Positions 26,801 to 33,684 of a stretch of DNA of 64,000 nucleotides are shown one piece after another. Both the position numbers and the translations under genes were made by a program. The stretch's first letter is position 1. Each line of letters starts with the position of its first letter. Where the stretch lies: positions 265,178 through 329,177 of the forward strand of contig NZ_FNJH01000001.1 in the NCBI RefSeq assembly GCF_900103225.1. The letters are read 5' to 3'. This stretch comes from Pseudomonas congelans (GTDB lineage: Bacteria > Pseudomonadota > Gammaproteobacteria > Pseudomonadales > Pseudomonadaceae). The notes beneath the pieces are model-generated. The model was given only the letters and a program-made list of their open reading frames with translations, was not told the origin of the DNA and did not search any database.

Positions 26801-28507
26801 TACAGTCGTCTGGGCCGATTGCTGTCCTACACCGATGTGCTGGGACAGGAGCAGACTAACCAGTACGACGACAAGGGGCGGTTGACGCAAACCTCGCTGG
26901 GCACGCTCTGTTCGGATTTCACCTACGACGCTCTGGGCCGTACGGCCAGTATCACCACTCATGACAGCGCTGGCGGGCAACACGTCGCCATCAACCTTGA
27001 GTACGACGAACTGGGCAGGGAAGTACTGCGCACCTTTGACCTCAATGGCACCGAGCAATGCATGGTTCAGGCCTACAATGATGTCGATGACATGATCAAA
27101 CGCACGCTCAGCGATGGGGCCGGTACCCTGCGCGACGAGGATTATCGCTACGACAAACGCGGGCGGCTGGTTGGCTATGATTGCGCAGGACCACAGCAGC
27201 CCGTCGACGCTTACGGCAATCACATCACAGGGCAGATTTTCAGTTTCGATGGCATTAACAACCTGACGCTGGTCATGACCATGTTCGAGGGTGAAAGCAA
27301 CCGCGCCCGATATTTTTACGAAGGCGCTGACCCTGCACAACTGACCCGGGTCACGAATACCGTCTATACGCCGGAAGAGCTCCGACTGGTCTATGACCTG
27401 GACGGCAACCTGATCCTCGATGAGGCGGGGCGTACGCTTACGTACGATCCGTTAGGCCGCCTGATCGAAGTGAGCACGCCGGGTGCAGGCATTCATTACC
27501 GCTATGACCCGCAGGACCAATTGGCTGGCGAGACCCGAGACGGCGACCAGGATCAGCGTTTTTATCGCGACGGAGCATTGGCCAATCAGCTCGGTGGCAG
27601 TCAGAGCAGTACCTTCATGCGCGGCGATGGCTACCTGCTGGCTGAACAGCAAAGTGATAAGGCGCTGCTGCTGGCCACCGACGGTAGCGACAGCGTGCTG
27701 AGTGAAGTCCACGCTAATGAGGTCGACCGGAGAAGTTATACGGCGTACGGCCAGGCGGACAGTGAGGGTGCAGCGGTCGGCAGGCTGGGCTATAACGGCG
27801 AACTTGCCGAGCGCGATACCGGCTGGCAAATGCTGGGCAACGGCTATCGGGCTTACAACCCGGTGTTGATGCGCTTTCACAGCCCGGACAGTTTGAGCCC
27901 GTTCGGCGAGGGTGGGCTGAACGCGTATGCGTATGTCGAGGGGGATCCGGTGAATGGAGCCGATCCGACGGGGCATAGCCTTTTCGGTACGTTCATCAGA
28001 TTTTTTACAAAGGCACCTTCCAGTCTCAGCTCGAAGGTCAAGCATCTCCCCAAAAGCTTCCTCATGACCGAGTTTGACGAGGGAGCCCGTTTGAGGACAT
28101 TTACGTCCAAGGATGCCGCAAATCTCGAAAAGTATGTGGCGAGAAATGCGGGAAAATCGAAGGCCGCATCCAGACGGTTTCAAGCTGCCGAGGCGAAGTA
28201 CGAAAGAGCACTTGGCCAAAAAAATATGCCTTCAGAGATTTTCGATGAATACAACGCAGCAAAAAGAAGCTACGATTTTTTTGAGGATACTAAAAACGCT
28301 GCCGCAGTTGTCCAAAATTATATCGGGCAACGAGCGATCACGCCGTATGCAAGAGCTGTGTTCAAGAAGTCGGCGAAAGAGTTTGATATTGATGCGGCTA
28401 TTATCGCTAAAAACGAAGATATAACGCGACGTATTAGGCTGGGGCAGCCCAGTAAAACAAGACAACCTGGTGACCTGGGTAGCTACCTGGGTGATGGCTT
28501 TTCTTGA
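23804..28507 (+). CDS. Rhs/YD-repeat toxin-like protein with variable C-terminal tip (copy 2)
   Basis: A 1567-residue Rhs-type protein, paralogue of copy 1 on the opposite strand. It starts MTISTSVHSNA at ATG 23804 after GGAG, and has no signal peptide. The YD-repeat shell is followed by YRAYNPVLMRFHSPDSLSPF and DPTGH near residue 1387. The 176-residue tip is unrelated to that of copy 1: it is lysine-rich, mostly helical by appearance (KSKAASRRFQAAEAKYERAL, AAVVQNYIGQRA), and its DNA is clearly more AT-rich than the core, with A and T runs from about 28,000. That suggests separate acquisition of the tip. I do not recognise the toxin family. No downstream immunity gene is present; a hairpin terminator and an opposite-strand gene follow. 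Confidence 0.88.
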   Translation: MTISTSVHSNAFNFMSFIQNGVDPRTGQYTVSLTLPDIKTNGLRGPGVPLVLSYNPLNTEDSGFGLGWNLQLSQYLPGSGIISLSSGETFKVDGSQGDQLTMSEKKLDSFHFYREDDTHYRVMHKSGLMEVFETLGATGNKVAMPTRILAPEGNSVTLSYVPFNSAHMMLSEVKDDEGQVLLDIRREETAVYIRLSAAQGAVVEFVLTLGGSDRTVTRVEMPTDNAASWRFEYGLVREHMCMTAVDTPVGGHEAIFYQDAGHAFPVRAKREPLPRVSRHLTTPGSGQAEVDVHYTYADSQGREHNFLGAGLDIAWEDNGLDNLYLYRGSDVYEYESTETLRVEDADVRSIRRVFNQFHLLTSETTTQNNACSTVETAYYLSPEEPFYAQLNYCQLPKAVKTTWRSLDKPLALRTESVASTYDNHGNLLVRTQANGMVETSTWYPAAGEDGCPPDPEGFVRTIKSKTVTPAPSDYGQAATLTTRYRYISLAATTGSEREDWITVESESLVQLDSGPGRLVQESAESEQVLQQTTYTYINTPDDAFQHGRVSLEELTMSEQVTATKYVYSTLMSPDFGESVLRTVQTVTGFDDAKKTITLEHSLLNGEPLLNRDDNDVEIRYVYDNLRRVLSETVAPDTDYEATRRYEYQLCAASTDFAEQHLFDVKGVQTCSRFDGLQRVIYEERDDVDSPVYVAGAGVARQTYAAVYDAWGHLVSETEYDWTGEQSLALANVLEYDDWGEQRCVTGPDGVKTVEETDPVGTLESQGPIQRSWTESTGEPVIKTGVSETWLNLFDKPVRSVRLGLDLEGEPLSLSRYHYDGLGRSVEEIVGHPDLERSTLYVYDAFDRVIETTLPDDSIVSHTFAAHSSEDLPVSVSVKHNGKLSVLGEQVYDGLDRMVKTITGGRERTFVFDPGQPQPKKVTTPSGQGIDYDYQPQLGSEPLQRKIFGATANYKYDQHNARLLHSDEQGEQLDRDYYSTGLLKSEKRISEGSEYTMHYQYSRLGRLLSYTDVLGQEQTNQYDDKGRLTQTSLGTLCSDFTYDALGRTASITTHDSAGGQHVAINLEYDELGREVLRTFDLNGTEQCMVQAYNDVDDMIKRTLSDGAGTLRDEDYRYDKRGRLVGYDCAGPQQPVDAYGNHITGQIFSFDGINNLTLVMTMFEGESNRARYFYEGADPAQLTRVTNTVYTPEELRLVYDLDGNLILDEAGRTLTYDPLGRLIEVSTPGAGIHYRYDPQDQLAGETRDGDQDQRFYRDGALANQLGGSQSSTFMRGDGYLLAEQQSDKALLLATDGSDSVLSEVHANEVDRRSYTAYGQADSEGAAVGRLGYNGELAERDTGWQMLGNGYRAYNPVLMRFHSPDSLSPFGEGGLNAYAYVEGDPVNGADPTGHSLFGTFIRFFTKAPSSLSSKVKHLPKSFLMTEFDEGARLRTFTSKDAANLEKYVARNAGKSKAASRRFQAAEAKYERALGQKNMPSEIFDEYNAAKRSYDFFEDTKNAAAVVQNYIGQRAITPYARAVFKKSAKEFDIDAAIIAKNEDITRRIRLGQPSKTRQPGDLGSYLGDGFS

Positions 28508-28526
28508 TAACACGTAGTTTCGAGAT

Positions 28527-28561
28527 AACCGGGCAACAATGGCTTTACCGTTGCCCGGTTT
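28527..28561 (+). terminator. Probable rho-independent terminator after Rhs copy 2
   Basis: AACCGGGCAAC at 28527-28537 pairs perfectly with GTTGCCCGGTT at 28550-28560, an 11-bp stem with a 12-base loop, and a short T run follows. It lies 20 bp past the Rhs stop. Confidence 0.7.
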
Positions 28562-28590
28562 AACTCAGAGGCTTGAAGTGTATTTTTATA

Positions 28591-28854
28591 TCACTCCACC
28601 GAAATAACGCCCTGCCTGATCGCTATGACCAGCGCCGCACTTAACGAATGCACGTCGAACTTGCGGCGGATATTACTGGTGTGAAAGTGCACGGTCGCTT
28701 CCGAACACTTCTGTATGCGTGCTATTTCCCACGCGGTTTTGCCGATCGCCGCCCACTCCAGAATCTGTCGTTCCTTGACAGTCAACTGGACAAGCGTCTG
28801 AGCGGTCGGGCCGGGCGGCATGGCGCCGGACGGTTCTTCCTTGTCGCGATGCAT
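28591..28854 (-). CDS. Stand-alone LuxR-type helix-turn-helix protein
   Basis: An 87-residue protein consisting almost only of a GerE/LuxR DNA-binding domain: LTVKERQILEWAAIGKTAWEIA, then KCSEATVHFHTSNIRRKF and the final helix ALVIAIRQG. There is no receiver or autoinducer-binding domain. The start is ATG 28854 with AAAGGA seven bases upstream; a TTG two codons earlier also lies in frame. It probably binds DNA and regulates transcription, but its targets are unknown. It sits between the second Rhs gene (convergent) and the kdp locus (divergent), so control of either neighbour is conceivable. Confidence 0.8.
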   Translation of the reverse strand: MHRDKEEPSGAMPPGPTAQTLVQLTVKERQILEWAAIGKTAWEIARIQKCSEATVHFHTSNIRRKFDVHSLSAALVIAIRQGVISVE

Positions 28855-28977
28855 GGTCAAGTCCTTTCCCTGAAGATCGCCGCACCACGATACCCCTGAG
28901 CGCCGGTCCGCGAACCTGACAGAAATGACAGCGCTGGCAGCTATGCAAGCGCTGCACCATCTGGCCTGTACAGCTTT

Positions 28978-28994
28978 TTTACAATTTCTTTACG
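28978..28994 (+). promoter_or_regulatory. Candidate KdpE-binding direct repeat upstream of kdpF
   Basis: TTTACA at 28978-28983 and TTTACG at 28989-28994 are separated by exactly five bases. The E. coli KdpE operator has the same build (TTTATA, five bases, TTTACA). It lies 104 bp before the kdpF start, which fits activation of the kdp promoter under potassium limitation. The rest of the 28855-29097 gap shows no gene, and I could not place the -10 box. Confidence 0.6.
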
Positions 28995-29097
28995 GCGCGC
29001 CACGACTCTCGATCTCGCGCCTTTACACCCAGGCTCTCGACAATGCTCCCCATGCGGCCTGCGCCATATCGGTGTTTGCCTGATGGGGGAATTTTCA

Positions 29098-29193
29098 ATG
29101 AGCGTTATGGATGGTATCTCTCTGCTGATGGGAGTCGGGCTGTTCATCTATCTGCTGGTGGCGCTGTTGCGCGCCGACCAGAGCCAGGAGTGA
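29098..29193 (+). CDS. kdpF: KdpF, small subunit of the potassium-transporting ATPase
   Basis: A 31-residue hydrophobic peptide (MSVMDGISLLMGVGLF, then IYLLVALLRA) with one membrane segment. It stabilises the KdpFABC complex in the inner membrane. The ATG at 29098 follows GGGGAATTTTCA, a good ribosome site. The stop is two bases before the kdpA start, the classical kdpFA arrangement. Confidence 0.9.
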   Translation: MSVMDGISLLMGVGLFIYLLVALLRADQSQE

Positions 29194-29195
29194 TC

Positions 29196-30890
29196 ATGCA
29201 CAGTTACGATTATCTGTTGATCCTGGCCTTTCTGGTCCTGCTGCTGGCGCCCGCGCCATGGCTGGGACGTTTCTATTATCGGGTCATGGAAGGCGAGCGC
29301 ACCTGGCTGACCCCGGTACTGGGGCCGGTCGAGCGGGCCTGCTACCGAATCTCCGGCGTCGACCCGAAAACCGAGCAGTCCTGGAAGCAATACGCCTGGG
29401 CCTTGCTGGCATTCAACCTGGCGGGCTTCGTCGTACTGTTCGCGATCCTCATGCTGCAAGGCATGCTGCCGCTCAACCCGCAGCAATTGCCGGGCATGGA
29501 GTGGTCGCTGGCCTTCAACACCGCGATGAGCTTTGTCACCAACACCAACTGGCAGGCCTACAGTGGCGAAGCCTCGCTCAGCTACTTGAGCCAGATGGTC
29601 GGCCTGACCGTCCAGAACTTTGTCAGCGCCGCCACCGGTCTCGCTGTGCTGGTTGCGCTGTGTCGCGGTATCAGTCGTCGTTCTTCGCACAGCCTGGGTA
29701 ACTTCTGGGCCGACATGACCCGTGCCACGCTCTACGGCCTGTTGCCGATCAGTATCGTGCTGGCGGTGTTTCTGGTCTGGCAGGGCGTACCGCAGAACTT
29801 CGCCCATTACATCGATGCACTGACCCTGCAAGGCGCTGACCAGAGCCTGCCAATGGGCCCTGCGGCCAGTCAGATCGCCATCAAGCAACTGGGTACCAAC
29901 GGCGGTGGATTCTTCGGCGTCAACTCGGCGCATCCGTTCGAGAACCCCACTGCCTGGAGCAACCTGTTCGAGCTGGTATCGATCCTGCTGATCCCGGCCG
30001 CGCTGGTGTTCACCTTTGGCCATTACGTCAAGGACATGCGCCAGAGCCGCGCCATCCTCGGCTGCATGCTGGCGCTGCTGTTGATCGGCGGCGCGGTCTC
30101 GCTGTGGGCCGAGTACCAGCCCAACCCGGCGCTGAACATCCCCGGTGTCGAGCAGACCGCACCGCTGGAAGGCAAGGAAACGCGCTTCGGCACCACCGGC
30201 ACGGTGCTGTGGTCGGTCGCCACCACAGCCGCGTCCAATGGCTCGGTCAACGGCATGCACGACAGCCTCAACCCGCTGACCGGCATGGTCGCGCTGGTCA
30301 ACATGATGGTCGGCGAAGTGATCTTCGGCGGCGTCGGTGTCGGCCTCAACGGCATGCTGCTCAACGTGCTGATCGCCGTGTTCCTTGCGGGTCTGATGAT
30401 TGGCCGCACGCCGGAATACCTGGGCAAGAAGCTGCAGGCGCAGGAAGTCCGGCTGCTGGTTGCGACCCTGCTGGTGATGCCGGTCGGCGTACTGGTGCTG
30501 GGCGCGATTGCCGCGAGCCTGCCCGGCCCGGCCGGTGCCGTCAGCAACCCCGGCCCGCACGGCTTCAGTCAGTTGCTGTACGCCTATACCTCGGCGACGG
30601 CCAACAACGGCTCGGCGTTCGGCGGTTTCAGTGCCAACACCGTGTTCCACAACCTGATGCTCAGCCTGGCGATTTTCATCGGCCGCTTCGGCTACATCCT
30701 GCCGGTGCTGGCCCTGGCCGGTAGCCTGGCCGTGAAGAAGGCTGCGCCGCAGGGCCAGAACAGCTTCCCGACCCACGGCCTGCTGTTCGTCACCCTGCTG
30801 ACCGTCACGATTCTGCTGGTGGGTGGCTTGACCTTCCTGCCGACCCTGGCACTGGGGCCGATTGCCGAACACCTGAGCCTGGGTTTCTGA
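29196..30890 (+). CDS. kdpA: Potassium-transporting ATPase subunit A (KdpA)
   Basis: The 564-residue potassium-binding and translocating subunit of KdpFABC, a membrane protein of the inner membrane. It starts [25 protein letters not shown] at the ATG two bases after kdpF. Selectivity-filter-like segments seen are [44 protein letters not shown] and [13 protein letters not shown], the four pore loops of the KtrB/TrkH-like fold. Length is typical. It is cotranscribed with kdpF and kdpB (10-bp gap). Confidence 0.97.
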   Translation: MHSYDYLLILAFLVLLLAPAPWLGRFYYRVMEGERTWLTPVLGPVERACYRISGVDPKTEQSWKQYAWALLAFNLAGFVVLFAILMLQGMLPLNPQQLPGMEWSLAFNTAMSFVTNTNWQAYSGEASLSYLSQMVGLTVQNFVSAATGLAVLVALCRGISRRSSHSLGNFWADMTRATLYGLLPISIVLAVFLVWQGVPQNFAHYIDALTLQGADQSLPMGPAASQIAIKQLGTNGGGFFGVNSAHPFENPTAWSNLFELVSILLIPAALVFTFGHYVKDMRQSRAILGCMLALLLIGGAVSLWAEYQPNPALNIPGVEQTAPLEGKETRFGTTGTVLWSVATTAASNGSVNGMHDSLNPLTGMVALVNMMVGEVIFGGVGVGLNGMLLNVLIAVFLAGLMIGRTPEYLGKKLQAQEVRLLVATLLVMPVGVLVLGAIAASLPGPAGAVSNPGPHGFSQLLYAYTSATANNGSAFGGFSANTVFHNLMLSLAIFIGRFGYILPVLALAGSLAVKKAAPQGQNSFPTHGLLFVTLLTVTILLVGGLTFLPTLALGPIAEHLSLGF

Positions 30891-30900
30891 GGAACCGATC

Positions 30901-32991
30901 ATGAACTTACCTATTAATCCTGCAAATAACGCTGCAAAAAACGCTGCTGCGAACGCCACCGAATCGCAGGCCACCGAGTCGGCAAAAACCGGCATCGCTG
31001 CCCTGTGGCGTCCGGCGCTGGTGCAGGCGTTCGTCAAGCTCGACCCGCGTCAGCTCAAACGCTCACCGGTCATGCTGGTGGTGGAACTGACTGCCATTCT
31101 GACCACCGTACTGTGTGTGATCCCCAACCCGCAGGTGCCGACTTCGGTCTGCGTGCAGATTGCCCTGTGGTTGTGGTTCACCGTGCTGTTCGCCAACTTC
31201 GCCGAAGCGCTGGCCGAGGGCCGTGGCAAGGCCCGTGCCGATAGTCTCAAGGCGGGCAGCGAAGGGCTCAAGGCCCGTATCAGGGACGACAACGGCAGCC
31301 TGCGCATCATCAATGCCAGCGAGTTGCGCAAGGGCGATGTGGTGCGCGTCGAAATCGGCGAAATGATTCCCGGTGATGGCGAAGTCATCGAAGGCATCGC
31401 TGCGGTCAACGAGGCCGCGATTACCGGCGAATCCGCGCCAGTGATTCGCGAATCCGGCGGCGACCGCTCGGCCGTGACCGGCAACACCCGGCTGGTCTCG
31501 GACTGGCTGCTGATTCGCATCAGCGCCAACCCCGGCGAATCGACGCTGGACCGCATGATCGCGCTGGTCGAAGGTGCCAAACGGCAGAAAACCCCTAACG
31601 AGGTGGCGCTGGATATTCTGCTGATCGGCCTCACGCTGATCTTCCTGCTGGTGGTCATCACCTTGCAGCCATTCGCCCACTTCGCTGGTGGCAGCCTGCC
31701 GCTGGTGTTTCTGGTGGCGCTGCTGGTGACATTGATTCCGACCACCATTGGCGGCCTGCTGTCGGCCATCGGCATCGCCGGTATGGACCGCCTGGTGCGC
31801 CTCAATGTGATCGCCAAATCCGGTCGTGCCGTGGAAGCCGCGGGCGATGTACACGTACTGCTGCTGGACAAGACCGGCACCATCACCTTCGGCAACCGTC
31901 GTTGCGCTGCTGTGTATGCAGCGCCGGGCGTGACCCCGAAGGAACTGGGCGAGGGTGCTTTGCTGGCCTCGCTGGCCGACGATACGGCAGAAGGCAAATC
32001 CATCGTCGAGTTCCTGCGCAACCTGCACCCGATGAACGAGCCGACCCTGAGCTCGGTGACTGCCGTACCGTTCAGCGCTGACACACGTCTGTCCGGCGTT
32101 GATTACCAGGGCCACGTTTACCGCAAAGGCGCGGTGGATTCGCTGCTGGCCTTTATCGACATGCAGCGCAGCGAGCTGCCGCCGGTACTGGCCCGTGAGG
32201 TCGAAAAGATCGCCAAGACCGGCGGCACACCGTTACTGGTGTGTGCCAACGGGCGGCTATTGGGTGCGATTCATCTCAAGGACGTGGTCAAGCCGGGCAT
32301 TCGCGAGCGTTTCGAAGAGCTGCGCAAACTGGGTATCCGTACCGTAATGGTCACCGGCGACAACCCGCTGACTGCCGCAGCGATTGCTGCGGAGGCCGGT
32401 GTCGACGACGTTCTGGCCGAAGCCACGCCGGAGAAAAAACTGGAGCGAATTCGCCAGGAGCAGGGCGAAGGGCGACTGGTGGCAATGTGTGGCGACGGTG
32501 CCAACGATGCACCTGCACTGGCCCAGGCAGACGTCGGCATGGCGATGAACGACGGCACCCAGGCCGCTCGCGAAGCGGCGAACATGGTTGACCTCGACAG
32601 CGACCCCACCAAGTTGCTGGACGTGGTGCAGATCGGCAAGGAGTTGCTGGTCACCCGCGGTGCGCTGACCACCTTTTCGATTGCCAACGACGTGGCCAAG
32701 TACTTCGCCGTACTGCCCGCGCTGTTTGCCTCGATCTACCCGCAACTGGGCGTGCTCAACGTCATGAAGCTGGCCAGCCCGCAGAGCGCGATTGTCTCGG
32801 CCATCGTGTTCAATGCGCTGATCATCGTCGTACTGATCCCGCTGGCCCTGCGTGGTGTGCGCGTTCAGGCGGCAAGCGCCGCTCACTTGCTGCGCCGCAA
32901 CCTGCTGATCTATGGCCTGGGCGGCATCGTTGTGCCGTTTATCGGTATCAAGCTGATCGACATGCTGCTGGTCGCTCTGGGCCTTGTTTGA
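30901..32991 (+). CDS. kdpB: Potassium-transporting ATPase ATP-binding subunit (KdpB)
   Basis: A 696-residue P-type ATPase, the energising subunit of KdpFABC. Seen in order: the actuator-domain motif ITGESAPV, the phosphorylation site [11 protein letters not shown], the nucleotide-binding [22 protein letters not shown], and [19 protein letters not shown]. Membrane helices flank the cytoplasmic domains. The N-terminus is asparagine and alanine-rich ([13 protein letters not shown]), an extension that may be lineage-specific. It lies 10 bp after kdpA. Confidence 0.97.
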   Translation: MNLPINPANNAAKNAAANATESQATESAKTGIAALWRPALVQAFVKLDPRQLKRSPVMLVVELTAILTTVLCVIPNPQVPTSVCVQIALWLWFTVLFANFAEALAEGRGKARADSLKAGSEGLKARIRDDNGSLRIINASELRKGDVVRVEIGEMIPGDGEVIEGIAAVNEAAITGESAPVIRESGGDRSAVTGNTRLVSDWLLIRISANPGESTLDRMIALVEGAKRQKTPNEVALDILLIGLTLIFLLVVITLQPFAHFAGGSLPLVFLVALLVTLIPTTIGGLLSAIGIAGMDRLVRLNVIAKSGRAVEAAGDVHVLLLDKTGTITFGNRRCAAVYAAPGVTPKELGEGALLASLADDTAEGKSIVEFLRNLHPMNEPTLSSVTAVPFSADTRLSGVDYQGHVYRKGAVDSLLAFIDMQRSELPPVLAREVEKIAKTGGTPLLVCANGRLLGAIHLKDVVKPGIRERFEELRKLGIRTVMVTGDNPLTAAAIAAEAGVDDVLAEATPEKKLERIRQEQGEGRLVAMCGDGANDAPALAQADVGMAMNDGTQAAREAANMVDLDSDPTKLLDVVQIGKELLVTRGALTTFSIANDVAKYFAVLPALFASIYPQLGVLNVMKLASPQSAIVSAIVFNALIIVVLIPLALRGVRVQAASAAHLLRRNLLIYGLGGIVVPFIGIKLIDMLLVALGLV

Positions 32992-32999
32992 AGCCTGTG

Positions 33000-33021
33000 C
33001 TGCACGCCGGTCGGCGTGCAG
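33000..33021 (+). promoter_or_regulatory. Inverted repeat between kdpB and kdpC
   Basis: CTGCACGCC at 33000-33008 pairs with GGCGTGCAG at 33013-33021 around a GGTC loop: a perfect 9-bp, GC-rich hairpin directly after the kdpB stop. No T run follows, so it may set mRNA stability or relative expression of kdpC rather than stop transcription. Confidence 0.5.
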
Positions 33022-33045
33022 CCTCACCTGATTGAGGATGTGCAG

Positions 33046-33618
33046 ATGTCCAATGTATTGCGTCCGGCCTTGAGCCTGATCGTGTTGATGGGCCTGATCA
33101 CCGGCGTGGCCTACCCACTGGTGGTCACCGGTGTTGCGCAAGTGGCGTTTCCGGCGCAGGCCAATGGCAGCCTGGTGTATGACGCATCAGGCAAGGTGCG
33201 CGGCTCGGCACTGATCGCCCAGTCGTTCACCGGTGATGAGTGGTTTCAGTCGCGCCCTTCGGCCGGCGCATTCGCGACCGTGGCCAGTGGCGCAAGTAAC
33301 TTCGCGCCGAGCAACCCGGCGCTGGCGACACGCGTGAAAGAGGACGCCGCGAAACTGGCCAACGACTCGCAGGGGCCGGTGCCACTGGCCTTGCTGACCA
33401 CCTCCGGCAGCGGACTCGACCCGCACCTGTCGCCTGAAGCGGTTGCCTGGCAGGCCGGTCGCGTTGCAGCGGCGCGCCAATTGCCGCTGGACAAAGTGCA
33501 GGCGCTGATTGAAGCCAATACCCAGCGTCCGCTGATTGGCCCGCCAGTGGTCAACGTATTGGCCTTGAATATGAGCCTGAATCAGTTACCGTCTGCACCG
33601 CGCAGCGCGCAGCTGTAA
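33046..33618 (+). CDS. kdpC: Potassium-transporting ATPase subunit C (KdpC)
   Basis: A 190-residue subunit with one N-terminal membrane helix ([21 protein letters not shown]) and a periplasmic domain. Family motifs are [28 protein letters not shown]-like [19 protein letters not shown] and [13 protein letters not shown]. The ATG at 33046 follows GAGG; an in-frame start ten codons earlier lies in the hairpin and is less likely. It helps assemble KdpFABC and increases affinity for ATP. Confidence 0.96.
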   Translation: MSNVLRPALSLIVLMGLITGVAYPLVVTGVAQVAFPAQANGSLVYDASGKVRGSALIAQSFTGDEWFQSRPSAGAFATVASGASNFAPSNPALATRVKEDAAKLANDSQGPVPLALLTTSGSGLDPHLSPEAVAWQAGRVAAARQLPLDKVQALIEANTQRPLIGPPVVNVLALNMSLNQLPSAPRSAQL

Positions 33619-33684
33619 CAAACGGCGCGGTGCCTGCAACAGATTAACTATGCTGACAGTAATAAAGAAAAGGCGGTAACCCAC

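Noticed and set aside
29148..31037. Long 629-codon minus-strand frame opposite kdpA
   Set aside because: It is the antisense of kdpA; the product is a low-complexity Q, H, R and D-rich chain, as expected from reading a membrane protein gene backwards.
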